Shown here piece after piece: positions 53,903 through 62,039 of a stretch of DNA of 64,000 nucleotides (position 1 is the stretch's first letter; the number at the start of each line of letters is the position of its first letter). The notes beneath the pieces are model-generated. The model was not told the origin of the DNA, did not search any database, and saw only the letters and a program-made list of their open reading frames with translations. The stretch is from Arthrobacter_D sp015752045. Its GTDB lineage: Bacteria > Actinomycetota > Actinomycetes > Actinomycetales > Micrococcaceae. The position numbers and the translations under genes were made by a program. The stretch spans positions 372,001 to 436,000 of the forward strand of contig NZ_JADOUS010000002.1 in assembly GCF_015752045.1 (NCBI RefSeq), given 5' to 3'.

Positions 53903-55205
53903 CGGACTGCTCGGGGCTGTGACCGAGGGGCCCTGCTTCCGTCGTCGTCACCCCGGGGCCCTCGGGCGGGCCGGCGACGGCCCCCGCGCCCCGCTCCGGC
54001 CTGTTCTCGGTGGAGAGGTCACGGAGGTAGCGGAGCACCACGATCGCGACCGCCGTCGTCGGGACCGCGAGGAATGCGCCGATGAGCCCGAACAGGGTGC
54101 CGCCCACGGTCACGGAGGCGAGGACAACGGCGGGATGGATCTCGAGCGTGCGGCCCACCAGTAGCGGCTGGATGAAGTTGCTCTCGAGCTGCTGGACCAG
54201 CACCACGAGTCCGAGCACCAGCAGGGCGCTCACCCAGCCGTACGCGAGGAAGGCGACGAGGGTGGCCACGAGGCCGGACACGATCGCCCCGACCACGGGG
54301 ATGAAGGCGGAGAAGAACACGAGCACGGCCAGCGGGATGGCGAGCGGGATGTCCAGCAGCACGAGGCCGAGCCCGATGAAGAGGGCATCGACGAGCGCGA
54401 CGGTGGCCTGGGCGAAGATGTAGGAGGAGAGGGTCTTCCAGGTCCCGCTGGCGATCGTCGAGGCGTGGCCGAAGGCGGCGGAGTTCGTCCAGCGGGACGC
54501 CCACGGCATGAACCGGTCGCCGTCCTTGAGGCAGAAGAACGTGAAGACGAGAGCCAGCAGCACGACGACGGTCAGGGACGTCAGCTCGCTCAGCCCGGCC
54601 GTGATCCCGGTGACGACGTTCCCGACGTTCGCCTGGAGCTGGGTCAGGGCGGTGTCGACGACCTCGTCGAGGCTGGCCGCGTCGAAGTTCAGTGGCGGCC
54701 CGGCGACGAAGTCGACGAGATCGGCGACGTTGTCGCGGGCCAGGACGGAGAGCTCGGCGATGCCGCCCGCGATCGCGGGGATGGTCGCCGCCCCGATGCC
54801 GACGACGACCCCGAGGAAACCGACCAGCGTCACGAGGGCCGCCAGGACCTTCGGCAGGCCCCTGCGCAGGAACCGATTGACGGGCCAGAGCACGGAGGCG
54901 AGGAGCAGCGCGAACAGGGTGGGCAGCACGATCGACCACAGCGCCCCGGTGACGTACCAGAGGACCACCAGGCCCGCGAGGACGATCAGCGCCCGGGCGG
55001 TCCAGACGGCACTGACGCGCAGCCCGTCGGCGAGCGCGCGGGGGCGGAAGCGGCGGGCCACGGTGGACCCGTGCGGCTCGGCTCCCTGGCTGCCGTGGCC
55101 GGTGGGGGTGCCGGTGTCGGTGGGGGTGCCGGTGTCGGTGGGGGTGCCGGTGTCGGCGGGGGTGTCGTTCCGGCCGCCAAGGCTCTCGGGGTTCTCGCGT
55201 GTCAC
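53895..55205 (-). CDS. AI-2E-family transporter with an N-terminal DTGTPT repeat
   Basis: The 436-residue protein has eight membrane helices, the long central region and 'GWVSALLVLGLVVLVQQLESNFIQPLLVGR' family core (near residues 325-354) of the AI-2E/TqsA/YdbO (UPF0118) exporters. Members export small molecules or act in Na+/H+ exchange; AI-2 is proven for few. The first 60 residues are polar and carry the DTGTPT repeat described separately. The start is a GTG at 55205 with an AGGATGG site. The gene upstream on the other strand is the TetR regulator, 45 bases away. Confidence 0.9.
   Translation of the reverse strand: MTRENPESLGGRNDTPADTGTPTDTGTPTDTGTPTGHGSQGAEPHGSTVARRFRPRALADGLRVSAVWTARALIVLAGLVVLWYVTGALWSIVLPTLFALLLASVLWPVNRFLRRGLPKVLAALVTLVGFLGVVVGIGAATIPAIAGGIAELSVLARDNVADLVDFVAGPPLNFDAASLDEVVDTALTQLQANVGNVVTGITAGLSELTSLTVVVLLALVFTFFCLKDGDRFMPWASRWTNSAAFGHASTIASGTWKTLSSYIFAQATVALVDALFIGLGLVLLDIPLAIPLAVLVFFSAFIPVVGAIVSGLVATLVAFLAYGWVSALLVLGLVVLVQQLESNFIQPLLVGRTLEIHPAVVLASVTVGGTLFGLIGAFLAVPTTAVAIVVLRYLRDLSTENRPERGAGAVAGPPEGPGVTTTEAGPLGHSPEQSGA
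55102..55167. repeat. 18-bp in-frame tandem repeat in the AI-2E gene
   Basis: Three exact 18-bp copies (GTGGGGGTGCCGGTGTCG; 55102-55119, 55120-55137, 55138-55155) plus a partial fourth encode repeated Asp-Thr-Gly-Thr-Pro-Thr in the polar N-terminus. Copy-number change would keep the frame. Confidence 0.9.
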
Positions 55206-55250
55206 GTAGCCATCCTGCCCTAACAGCGCCTCGTACCGGAGAATTGCCCC

Positions 55251-55919
55251 ATGAGGCAAGCAATACTCCCCCCGGCCCGACAGCAGGCGCGCGCACGGTC
55301 CACCCGCTCGGCGATCATCCTCTCCGCGGCCGGGATCTTCGAGGAGCACGGGTACGGGAACACCGCCCTGGCCGCCGTGGCCTCCGCGGCAGGGGTCACC
55401 AAGGGGGCACTGTATTTCCACTTCGCGTCGAAGGACGCCCTGGCGGAGGCGGTGATCGATGAGCAGCACGCGATCGCGTCGGCGGACGGCGCCCGTGTCC
55501 AGGCGCTGGGGCGGCCGGCGCTGGAGACGATGGTGCTGATCTGCCGCGGATTCACCCTGCAGCTGATCGAACACTCCGTCATGCGCGCCGGGATCCGCCT
55601 GACCTTCGAGGCGTCGGCCTTCGGGCACGACGTCCGCCGGCCCTACCTCGACTGGGCGTCGCTCTTCGGCGAGCTGGCCGCGATCGCGCAGCAGGACGGC
55701 GACCTGCGCCCGGACCTGGACGCCGACGCCTTCGCACACGTGGTCGTCGGCTGCTACACCGGCGTGCAGATGGTGTCCAACGTCCTCACGGGCAGGGCAG
55801 ACGTGGTCGAGCGGCTCGCCGACCTGTGGCAGATGCTCCTGCCGGGAGTCGTCGTCGCGGACCGTCAGGAGCAGGTCCCGCAGCTCGTGGCACTGTTCCG
55901 TGACGGTCCTTCGGAATAA
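55251..55919 (+). CDS. TetR-family regulator, ScbR/gamma-butyrolactone-receptor-like
   Basis: The 222-residue protein has a TetR helix-turn-helix ('ALAAVASAAGVTKGALYFHFASKDALAEAV', 55365-55455). The 'GVTKGALYFHF' wording and the ligand-domain features 'RAGIRLTFEAS' and 'RRPYLDWASLF' are those of the ArpA/ScbR/FarA group that binds gamma-butyrolactones. It has a short GGAG site before the ATG at 55251. A palindrome of the type these proteins bind lies across its stop codon. No butyrolactone synthase (AfsA) gene is in the window. Confidence 0.88.
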   Translation: MRQAILPPARQQARARSTRSAIILSAAGIFEEHGYGNTALAAVASAAGVTKGALYFHFASKDALAEAVIDEQHAIASADGARVQALGRPALETMVLICRGFTLQLIEHSVMRAGIRLTFEASAFGHDVRRPYLDWASLFGELAAIAQQDGDLRPDLDADAFAHVVVGCYTGVQMVSNVLTGRADVVERLADLWQMLLPGVVVADRQEQVPQLVALFRDGPSE

Positions 55920-55935
55920 ACCGGTCGGACGGTTT
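55918..55935. promoter_or_regulatory. ARE-like palindrome across the end of the TetR gene
   Basis: AAACCG, six bases, CGGTTT, followed by GTTTT: the half-site CGGTTTGTTTT fits the autoregulatory elements bound by butyrolactone receptors, and the whole fits TetR-type operators in general. It begins inside the stop codon of the TetR gene and lies 226 bases upstream of the aldo/keto reductase, its likely target. Confidence 0.5.
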
Positions 55936-56030
55936 GTTTTCTGGCCGATCGCCGCTAGTGTTGCTGCTGGCACTGCAGGGTCTCCGTGGGGGAAGTACCC
56001 TGCCCGGTCCCGAGGGATCGTGCCCCGGGC

Positions 56031-56059
56031 GCCCACGGAAGCGATTCGCTTCCGTGGGC
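56031..56059. terminator. Strong hairpin between the TetR and aldo/keto reductase genes
   Basis: A perfect 13-bp stem (GCCCACGGAAGCG and its complement) closes on a three-base ATT loop. Outer arms about CGTGCCC (56019-56025) and GGGCACG (near 56080) can extend it into a larger nested structure. It may terminate the TetR transcript or, if transcribed with the reductase, control it. There is no T tract. Confidence 0.55.
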
Positions 56060-56161
56060 CGCCCGAACTCCACCGGGCACGACGCGCCCCACCGGTCGCC
56101 CTCCCGGTCGCCGGGCACGGGCTACGCTGGCAGGACCCCCCCACGCCAGCAAAGGTGACGT

Positions 56162-57136
56162 ATGCGCTACGTGAAACTCGGTTCGACCGGCCTCGACATC
56201 TCCCCGCTCGCCCTCGGCTGCATGAGCTACGGCACCCCCGACCGCGGCAACCACGCCTGGACCCTGCCGGAAGAGCAGAGCCGTCCCCTGATCCGCGCCG
56301 CCGTGGAGGCGGGCATCAACTTCTTCGACACCGCCAACGTGTACTCGGACGGCTCCAGTGAGGAGATCGTGGGCCGCGCGCTGGCCGAGTTGACGCGCCG
56401 CGAGGACACGGTGATCGCCACGAAGGTGCACGGCCGCATGCACGAGGGGCCGAACGGCGCCGGGCTGTCGCGCAAGGCGATCCTGGCGGAACTGGACAAC
56501 AGCCTGCGCCGCCTCGGGACCGACTACGTGGACCTCTACCAGATCCACCGGTTCGATCCCGCGACGCCCCTGGAGGAGACCCTCGAGGCGCTGCACGATG
56601 TCGTCAAGGCGGGCAAGGTGCGCTACCTCGGGGCGTCCTCGATGTACGCCTGGCAGTTCTCCAAGGCCCTCTACCTGCAGCGCATCAACGGCTGGACCCG
56701 GTTCGCCACCATGCAGGACCACTACAACCTGATCAACCGCGAGGAGGAGCGCGAGATGTACGGACTGTGCGCGGACCAGGGGATCGGCGTCCTGCCGTGG
56801 AGCCCGCTCGCGCGCGGGAAGCTCACACGCCCGTGGGACGAGACGACGTCGCGCTCGGAGACGGACCAGTTCGGCAAGACGCTCTACGGCACCCTCGACG
56901 CCGACCGCCGCGTCTCGGACGCCGTCGGCACGGTGGCGGAGGCCCGCGGCGTCACCCGCGCGCAGGTGGCCCTCGCCTGGGTGTCGCGCAATCCCGTGGT
57001 GTCCGCGCCGATCGTGGGGGTCGGCAAACCCCGGCACCTCGAGGACGCTCTCGCCTCCCTGGACCTCGAGCTGACGGACGCGGAGGTCCTCGCGCTCGAG
57101 GAGCACTACGTGCCCCATCCCCTCGTCGGGTTCTGA
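56162..57136 (+). CDS. Aldo/keto reductase
   Basis: The 324-residue NADPH-dependent (beta/alpha)8 barrel has the catalytic Asp and Tyr in 'FFDTANVYSDG', Lys in 'VIATKVHG' and His in 'YQIHRFDP'. The subgroup is YajO/YakC-like, acting on aldehydes and sugar-like carbonyls. An AAAGGTG site precedes the ATG at 56162. The 242-base upstream gap holds the TetR palindrome and hairpin. A substrate related to the TetR ligand is possible but unproven. Confidence 0.93.
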   Translation: MRYVKLGSTGLDISPLALGCMSYGTPDRGNHAWTLPEEQSRPLIRAAVEAGINFFDTANVYSDGSSEEIVGRALAELTRREDTVIATKVHGRMHEGPNGAGLSRKAILAELDNSLRRLGTDYVDLYQIHRFDPATPLEETLEALHDVVKAGKVRYLGASSMYAWQFSKALYLQRINGWTRFATMQDHYNLINREEEREMYGLCADQGIGVLPWSPLARGKLTRPWDETTSRSETDQFGKTLYGTLDADRRVSDAVGTVAEARGVTRAQVALAWVSRNPVVSAPIVGVGKPRHLEDALASLDLELTDAEVLALEEHYVPHPLVGF

Positions 57137-57176
57137 TGCGCGTCCTCCCCGTCCCCACCGGCGGCCGCTGACCCGC

Positions 57177-58862
57177 ATGCCCGCCGATCCCGTCCTGCCC
57201 GCCGATCTCGTCCTGCTCAACGGCCGCGTCTTCGACGGCCTGTCCCTCCACCCCTCCGCGACGGCGGTCGCCGTCGCGGGCGGCACCCTCTCGGCGGTCG
57301 GGACGGACGCCGAGGCCCTCGCCGCGGCCGGTCCTCGCACCGACGTCGTCGACCTGCGCGGACGCCTCCTCACCCCCGGCTTCACGGACGCCCACGCACA
57401 CACCTTCATGGGTGGTATCGAAGCACTCGCGTGCGACCTCGCGGAGCACCGAGGGGCGGCCGGGGTGCAGCGTGCCGTGGCCGTCTATGCCGAGGGCCCG
57501 GGCAGGGGCCAAAACTGGATCACCGGGGCCGGCTGGTACAAGGGCGACTACGACGGCGGCTTCCCGGATGCCCTCGTGCTCGACGCCGTCGTGCCGCACC
57601 GGCCGGTCTACCTCATCAACCGGGACCACCACAGCGCCTGGGTCAACACGGCGGCTCTGGGGCGGGCAGGCATCGACGAACGCACCCCCGACCCGTCCGA
57701 CGGGCGGATCGGCCGCCGGGCCGACGGATCGCCGAGCGGCATCCTGCACGAGGGGGCCATGTCCCTCGTCGCCCGGCTGCTGCCTCCGATCACCCGGGCC
57801 GCCGTCGAGGCCGGCATCCTGCACGGCCAGCGCCACCTCCACGCCCTCGGCGTGACGGGCTGGCAGGAAGCGATCATCGGCGACTACGCCGGCTACCCCG
57901 ACGCCGCCCCCGCCTACCGCTCGCTCGCGGCCTCGGGCCGACTGACGGGCAGGGCGACCGGCGCCCTCTGGGTCCCCCGGGGCCTCACCGTGCAGGACAT
58001 CCCGGACCTGATCGAGGACTTCCGCGAACGCCGCCGCATCAACGCGGAGGCGGGATTCCCGACGTCGAGCGCCAAGATCATGGTCGACGGCGTGCCCGAG
58101 AACCGGACCGCCGCCCTCCTGGACCCCTACGAGCCCGTCGGCTGCGGCTGCGTGGCCGCCCCCCACGACGACCGCGGACCGACCTACCTGCCGCCCGAGG
58201 TGCTCGACGCCGTCGTCGCCGCCCTGCAGGCGGCGCGGTTCGACCTCCATCTGCACGCCATCGGCGACCGTGCCGTCCGCACCGCCCTCGACGCCGTCGC
58301 GCAGGCCAGGGCCCGGGTGCCGTCCGACGACTCCTGGCGGCCGCGGCACACCATGGCCCACGTGCAGCTGGTGCACCCCGACGACGTCCCGCGGTTCGGG
58401 GACCTCGGGGTGACCGTCAACGCGCAGGCGCTCTGGGCCTGCAGCGACGAGCAGATGCGGTCCCTCACGGTGCCCCTGATCGGCGAGGACCGGGCGCAGT
58501 GGCAGTACCCGTTCGCGTCGATGGTGTCCGGCGGCGCCCCGCTCGCGATGGGCTCCGACTGGTCCGTGTCCGACGCCGATCCATGGCAGGCGATCCACGT
58601 GGCGGTGAACCGGACGCACCCCGACCATCCGGGCATCCCGCCCCTGGTCCCGGAGGAGGCGCTGACCCTCGACGCGGCCCTGTCCGCCTACACGGCCGGT
58701 TCCGCCCGCGTCACCCGGTCGACGGCGGGCATGCTCCGCGCAGGCCTCCCCGCGGACCTCGCCGTCCTGGGTGTCGACCCGTTCGCCGTCGACGCCTCGG
58801 AGCTGCACACGGTGGCCGTGGACCTGACGGTCGCGGGCGGGCGCGTGGTCTTCGAGCGGTAG
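57177..58862 (+). CDS. Amidohydrolase, YtcJ-like (amidohydrolase 3 family)
   Basis: The 561-residue metal-dependent hydrolase has the N-terminal metal site 'DAHAHTFMGG', 'LHLHAIGDRAV' in the middle and 'MGSDWSVSDADPWQAI' with the catalytic Asp near the end. The N-terminal beta-sandwich opens 'LVLLNGRVFDG'. YtcJ-like enzymes hydrolyse N-acyl or cyclic amide bonds; the substrate is unknown. It follows the reductase by 40 bases in the same direction. Confidence 0.92.
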   Translation: MPADPVLPADLVLLNGRVFDGLSLHPSATAVAVAGGTLSAVGTDAEALAAAGPRTDVVDLRGRLLTPGFTDAHAHTFMGGIEALACDLAEHRGAAGVQRAVAVYAEGPGRGQNWITGAGWYKGDYDGGFPDALVLDAVVPHRPVYLINRDHHSAWVNTAALGRAGIDERTPDPSDGRIGRRADGSPSGILHEGAMSLVARLLPPITRAAVEAGILHGQRHLHALGVTGWQEAIIGDYAGYPDAAPAYRSLAASGRLTGRATGALWVPRGLTVQDIPDLIEDFRERRRINAEAGFPTSSAKIMVDGVPENRTAALLDPYEPVGCGCVAAPHDDRGPTYLPPEVLDAVVAALQAARFDLHLHAIGDRAVRTALDAVAQARARVPSDDSWRPRHTMAHVQLVHPDDVPRFGDLGVTVNAQALWACSDEQMRSLTVPLIGEDRAQWQYPFASMVSGGAPLAMGSDWSVSDADPWQAIHVAVNRTHPDHPGIPPLVPEEALTLDAALSAYTAGSARVTRSTAGMLRAGLPADLAVLGVDPFAVDASELHTVAVDLTVAGGRVVFER

Positions 58863-58923
58863 CGTGCGCCTGCTTCGCTAGGCTGGAGGCACCACCGACC
58901 GTTCCACCGCGCCGAGGAGATCC

Positions 58924-59367
58924 ATGCGTCCGACCACGAGAACCCGCCTCCTGATGACGGGCGTGGGGGCGGCCCTCGTGCTGTCCGGATGTGCGGGCGG
59001 TCCCGTGCTCGATGTCCTCGAGCAGGACCAGACGGAGCAGGACATCCTCACCATCCAGACGGACCTCGACGGGATCGACCTCGCGACCACGCGGTTCCTC
59101 GCCGAGCAGGACGGCGTCGAGTACTTCGCGGCCAGGCCGGCCGCCGGCAGCGCGAGCGAGGACACCGTCTGCCTGCTGGCGGAGGAGGGCATCGGGGTGG
59201 GCCTGGAATGTGCGCCGCTCGAGCGCGGTACGGCCGGTGCGGCGATGCGCGACAACAGGGCCACGGTGGTGCTCCTGCCGGACGACATCGACCGCAACGC
59301 CCTCACGGACGACGGCTACGGACTGCTGCATCCCAATCTCGCGATCCGTCCGGCCGACGCAGGGTAG
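58924..59367 (+). CDS. Small lipoprotein of unknown function
   Basis: 147 residues with a lipobox 'LSGC' near residue 23 and a domain of about 120 residues with two cysteines ('DTVCLLAEEGIGVGLEC') that could pair outside the cell. 'DNRATVVLLPDDIDRNAL' may be a conserved core. The ATG at 58924 has a GAGGAG site. I do not recognise the family. It is followed by the DUF429 gene after three bases. Confidence 0.8.
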   Translation: MRPTTRTRLLMTGVGAALVLSGCAGGPVLDVLEQDQTEQDILTIQTDLDGIDLATTRFLAEQDGVEYFAARPAAGSASEDTVCLLAEEGIGVGLECAPLERGTAGAAMRDNRATVVLLPDDIDRNALTDDGYGLLHPNLAIRPADAG

Positions 59368-59370
59368 GCC

Positions 59371-60141
59371 GTGCTCACGGCCGGCGTGGATCTCGCCGCA
59401 GAATCCAGGGGCACGGCCCTGGCGGTGGTCGACTGGTCCCTCCCCACGGCCACCGTGGACGTGCGCGTCGGGGTCGCTGATGCGGAGATCGCCGCCGTGG
59501 CACCCGGCGTCGACCGACTCGGGATCGACTGCGCGTTCGGGTGGCCGGACGACTTCGTCACCTTCGTCACCCGCCACGCCGAGGGCCGGCGCGTGGACGG
59601 GGACGCGGAGGAGGGCATGGCATGGCGCCGCCGCCTGTCCTACCGCGCGACGGACCGCGTGACCCGGGACATCACGGGCCGGTGGCCGCTGAGTGTCGCG
59701 ACGGACCGGCTCGGCCTCACGGCGATGCACTGCGCCGTCCTGCTGGATGCGATCGGCGATGCCCTGGGCGCACCCGTGGACCGCTCGGGCGGCGGCACCG
59801 CCGTCGAGGTGTATCCCTCGGCCACGCTGCGGGGCTGGGGCTTCGACACGCGGGGCTACAAGAAGGACGCCGGCCTGCGTGACGCCCTGCTGCACCGGCT
59901 CCTCGACGAAGCGCCCTGGCTGGACCTCGGGAGCGCCGGCCGGCAGCTCATGATCTCCTCGGACGACGCGTTCGACGCCGTGATCGCAGCCCTCGCCGCC
60001 CGCGCGCACGCGCTCGGCCGGACGCACGCGGTGCCGCCGGAGTCCCGGGAGCAGGCGCGCCGGGAGGGCTGGATAGCGCTCCCCGTGGGACGGTTGGGGG
60101 AACTCGCACCAGGGGGCGCGACGCACACGGAACCGAGGTAG
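59371..60141 (+). CDS. DUF429-family protein
   Basis: The 256-residue protein starts 'AGVDLAAESRGTALAVVDW' and has 'LGIDCAFGWPDDF', 'RATDRVTRD' and 'SDDAFDAVIAALAARAHALG', the conserved blocks of DUF429. These suggest an RNase H/actin-like fold with acidic metal-binding residues (Asp in 'GVDLA', Asp in 'GIDC', Asp in 'DDAFDA'); a nuclease role is inference from the fold. The start is a GTG at 59371, coupled to the lipoprotein gene. Confidence 0.87.
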   Translation: MLTAGVDLAAESRGTALAVVDWSLPTATVDVRVGVADAEIAAVAPGVDRLGIDCAFGWPDDFVTFVTRHAEGRRVDGDAEEGMAWRRRLSYRATDRVTRDITGRWPLSVATDRLGLTAMHCAVLLDAIGDALGAPVDRSGGGTAVEVYPSATLRGWGFDTRGYKKDAGLRDALLHRLLDEAPWLDLGSAGRQLMISSDDAFDAVIAALAARAHALGRTHAVPPESREQARREGWIALPVGRLGELAPGGATHTEPR

Positions 60142-60153
60142 GAGGCAGCTGTC

Positions 60154-61074
60154 ATGGACCTGGCTGAATGGGCCGGCACCCTGTACGTCCTTTCGCTCGA
60201 CCGCTTCACGGCGTCGCGGAACACGGCGGCGAAGGAGGCGGCGAAGGCCGGGGACAGGGAGCTCGCCGCCGCCCTGCGCACACTCCCCAAGCCGTCGTCG
60301 GCCGCGTGGCTCGTCAACGTGCTCGTCGACCGCCGTCGCGGCGAGGTGGAGCAGGTGCTGGAGCTGGCCGCGTCGCTCGAGGAAGCACAGGCGGGCCTCG
60401 ATCGGGCACGGCTGCACGCGCTGGGCCAGCAGCGGCAGCGCCTCCTCGCCGCCGTCGCACGCCAGGCGCTGGACGCCGCCGCGGAGATGGGGCACGACGT
60501 CGGTCCCGCGGCACTCCCCGGCGTCGAGCAGACCCTGCGCGCTGCCCTCGCCGACCCCGCTGCGGCGGCCGCCGTCCTGACCGGGCGGCTCGTACGCCCC
60601 CTCGAGGCGAGCGGCTGGGATCCGGTGGACCTCGACGGCGCCGTCGCGGGTCCCTTCACGCCTCCCGCGCCGTCGTCTGATGCCGTCTCCGACGCAGTGT
60701 CCGACGCAGTGTCCGATGCCGCGGACGGAACCGGCGACGACGATGCCGGCCAGCAGAGGGAGCTCCCACGGAAGGCCTCAGCGCGTCGGCGCCGCGAGGC
60801 CGAGACAGGTCTCGCCACAGCCCGCGAAGCCCTCGCCGACGCGCGGGACCGGCTGGCGGCGGCGACCGAGGCAGCGGACCGGATCATCGATCGGCGCGAC
60901 GGGCTGACCGCGTCGATCGGGGACCTCGAGGAACGCCTGGGCGCTCTGCGCCGGGACCTGGCCGATGTCGACGCGCAGAGCTCCGCCCTGGCCCGCGAAT
61001 CGGAGGCCTCCGCCCGCTCGGTGGAGGAGGCGGAAGCGGCAGAGGACGCGGCCCGGAGACTCCTGGACGAGTGA
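60154..61074 (+). CDS. Coiled-coil protein of unknown function
   Basis: The 306-residue protein begins with a helical region 'LDRFTASRNTAAKEAAKAGD' and 'LPKPSSAAWLVNVLV', found in hypothetical proteins of many actinomycetes. An acidic linker holds a DAVS repeat (60679-60714). A long Glu/Ala/Arg coiled coil of about 95 residues ends the protein. No catalytic motif is visible. A GGAGG site lies nine bases before the ATG. It follows DUF429 by 12 bases and converges on a GAF gene. Confidence 0.82.
   Translation: MDLAEWAGTLYVLSLDRFTASRNTAAKEAAKAGDRELAAALRTLPKPSSAAWLVNVLVDRRRGEVEQVLELAASLEEAQAGLDRARLHALGQQRQRLLAAVARQALDAAAEMGHDVGPAALPGVEQTLRAALADPAAAAAVLTGRLVRPLEASGWDPVDLDGAVAGPFTPPAPSSDAVSDAVSDAVSDAADGTGDDDAGQQRELPRKASARRRREAETGLATAREALADARDRLAAATEAADRIIDRRDGLTASIGDLEERLGALRRDLADVDAQSSALARESEASARSVEEAEAAEDAARRLLDE
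60679..60714. repeat. 12-bp in-frame repeat (DAVS) in the coiled-coil gene
   Basis: Three 12-bp units (GATGCCGTCTCC, then GACGCAGTGTCC twice) encode Asp-Ala-Val-Ser repeats in the linker; a fourth degenerate unit (GATGCCGCG) follows. Confidence 0.85.
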
Positions 61075-61100
61075 CGCCGCATCCGCGGTCGGTCGTCAGG

Positions 61101-61931
61101 TCAGCGCCCGCTCATCTCGTTGCACGGCGCGGCGCCGTCGTCCGTGTGCCGCCGGACTTCCCACTGGGCACGGTTCGCGAACCCGTGGAAGACGCGGCGG
61201 TCGCCGGCGGAGAAGCCGTGGGGGTGCTGATCCAGGATGCAGAAGGTCCCGATGTTCCACCCTCCGGGTCCGCGCAGCGGATACGCCGCGTAGAACCTCA
61301 GGGAGGGTTCGTCGACCACCAGGGGGTGGTGACGGAACCGGTGGTCGCCCAGCGTGTCGGGAAGCACCAGCGGAGCGGACGTGCGGATGACCTCGTCGCA
61401 GAAACTCTCCCGCCTGGGCAGGAGCTGGCGCAGGGGCCCGACCGACGCCTTGAGGTATTGGTGGTCCGCACCGATCAGGGAGACGCTCGCGGAGCTCACG
61501 GCGAACGTGTCACGGGCCTCGACCACGAGGGCGTCGAGCGCGTGGTCAGGACCCGAGGCCAGCAGGCCACTCGCGGTCAGCGACCGCAGGCGTTCCTGCT
61601 CGGCTTCCTCCTCGGTGAGCAACCACGCCGCCGCCGCGCTGATGCTCGGACCCTCGGAGGTCCGGGCGGAGCCCATCGAATCCAGGACGTAGGGCACGCA
61701 GCTGGGCAGGTCCCGATCCCAGAACATCTCGTTGATCGCGTGTGCGAGGATGTCGCGCTCGAGATCGCCCGGGCCCATGTCGCCCGTGCTCGAGTCGCCC
61801 TGCAGGAAGGCACCCACCTGGGTCTCGGTCATCAGCCCGCCCATGGCGCAGTAGTTCAGCCATACCCTCTCGAGGGAGAAGCCGCCCGCCGACAACGCGG
61901 TCAGCATCAGCCCCAGCTGGACCTGGTGCAC
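61101..61931 (-). CDS. GAF-domain protein
   Basis: The 276-residue protein has a helical N-terminal region of about 115 residues without a recognised domain, then a GAF domain ('ALDALVVEARDTFAVSSASVSLIG', 'FCDEVIRTSAPLVLPD', 'LRFYAAYPLRGPGGWNIGTFCILD'). GAF domains bind small ligands or chromophores; no output domain is attached, so it may act through a partner. The start is a GTG at 61931 with a GGAGAG site. A partial paralogue lies at the right end of the window. Confidence 0.85.
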   Translation of the reverse strand: MHQVQLGLMLTALSAGGFSLERVWLNYCAMGGLMTETQVGAFLQGDSSTGDMGPGDLERDILAHAINEMFWDRDLPSCVPYVLDSMGSARTSEGPSISAAAAWLLTEEEAEQERLRSLTASGLLASGPDHALDALVVEARDTFAVSSASVSLIGADHQYLKASVGPLRQLLPRRESFCDEVIRTSAPLVLPDTLGDHRFRHHPLVVDEPSLRFYAAYPLRGPGGWNIGTFCILDQHPHGFSAGDRRVFHGFANRAQWEVRRHTDDGAAPCNEMSGR

Positions 61932-62007
61932 GGCTTCTCTCCTCGAGGTTCTGGATCATGCTGTCCCCCAAGAAGATCAGCATGCTTATGGTTCTACGGT
62001 AGCTCAG

Positions 62008-62039
62008 GATCGGGCCGGGGAAAAGCCCGGACACCGATC
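62008..62039 (-). terminator. Terminator after the LLM monooxygenase gene
   Basis: Outer arms GATCGG/CCGATC (62008-62013, 62034-62039) and inner arms CCGGG/CCCGG around a GAAAAG loop form a two-part hairpin directly after the LLM stop. On the minus strand the loop gives CTTTTC but no T tract follows the stem. Confidence 0.55.

Noticed and set aside
53895..56144. A long start for the AI-2E gene at 56144
   Set aside because: It would cross the TetR gene on the other strand and its spacer; the GTG at 55205 has a ribosome site and fits family length.
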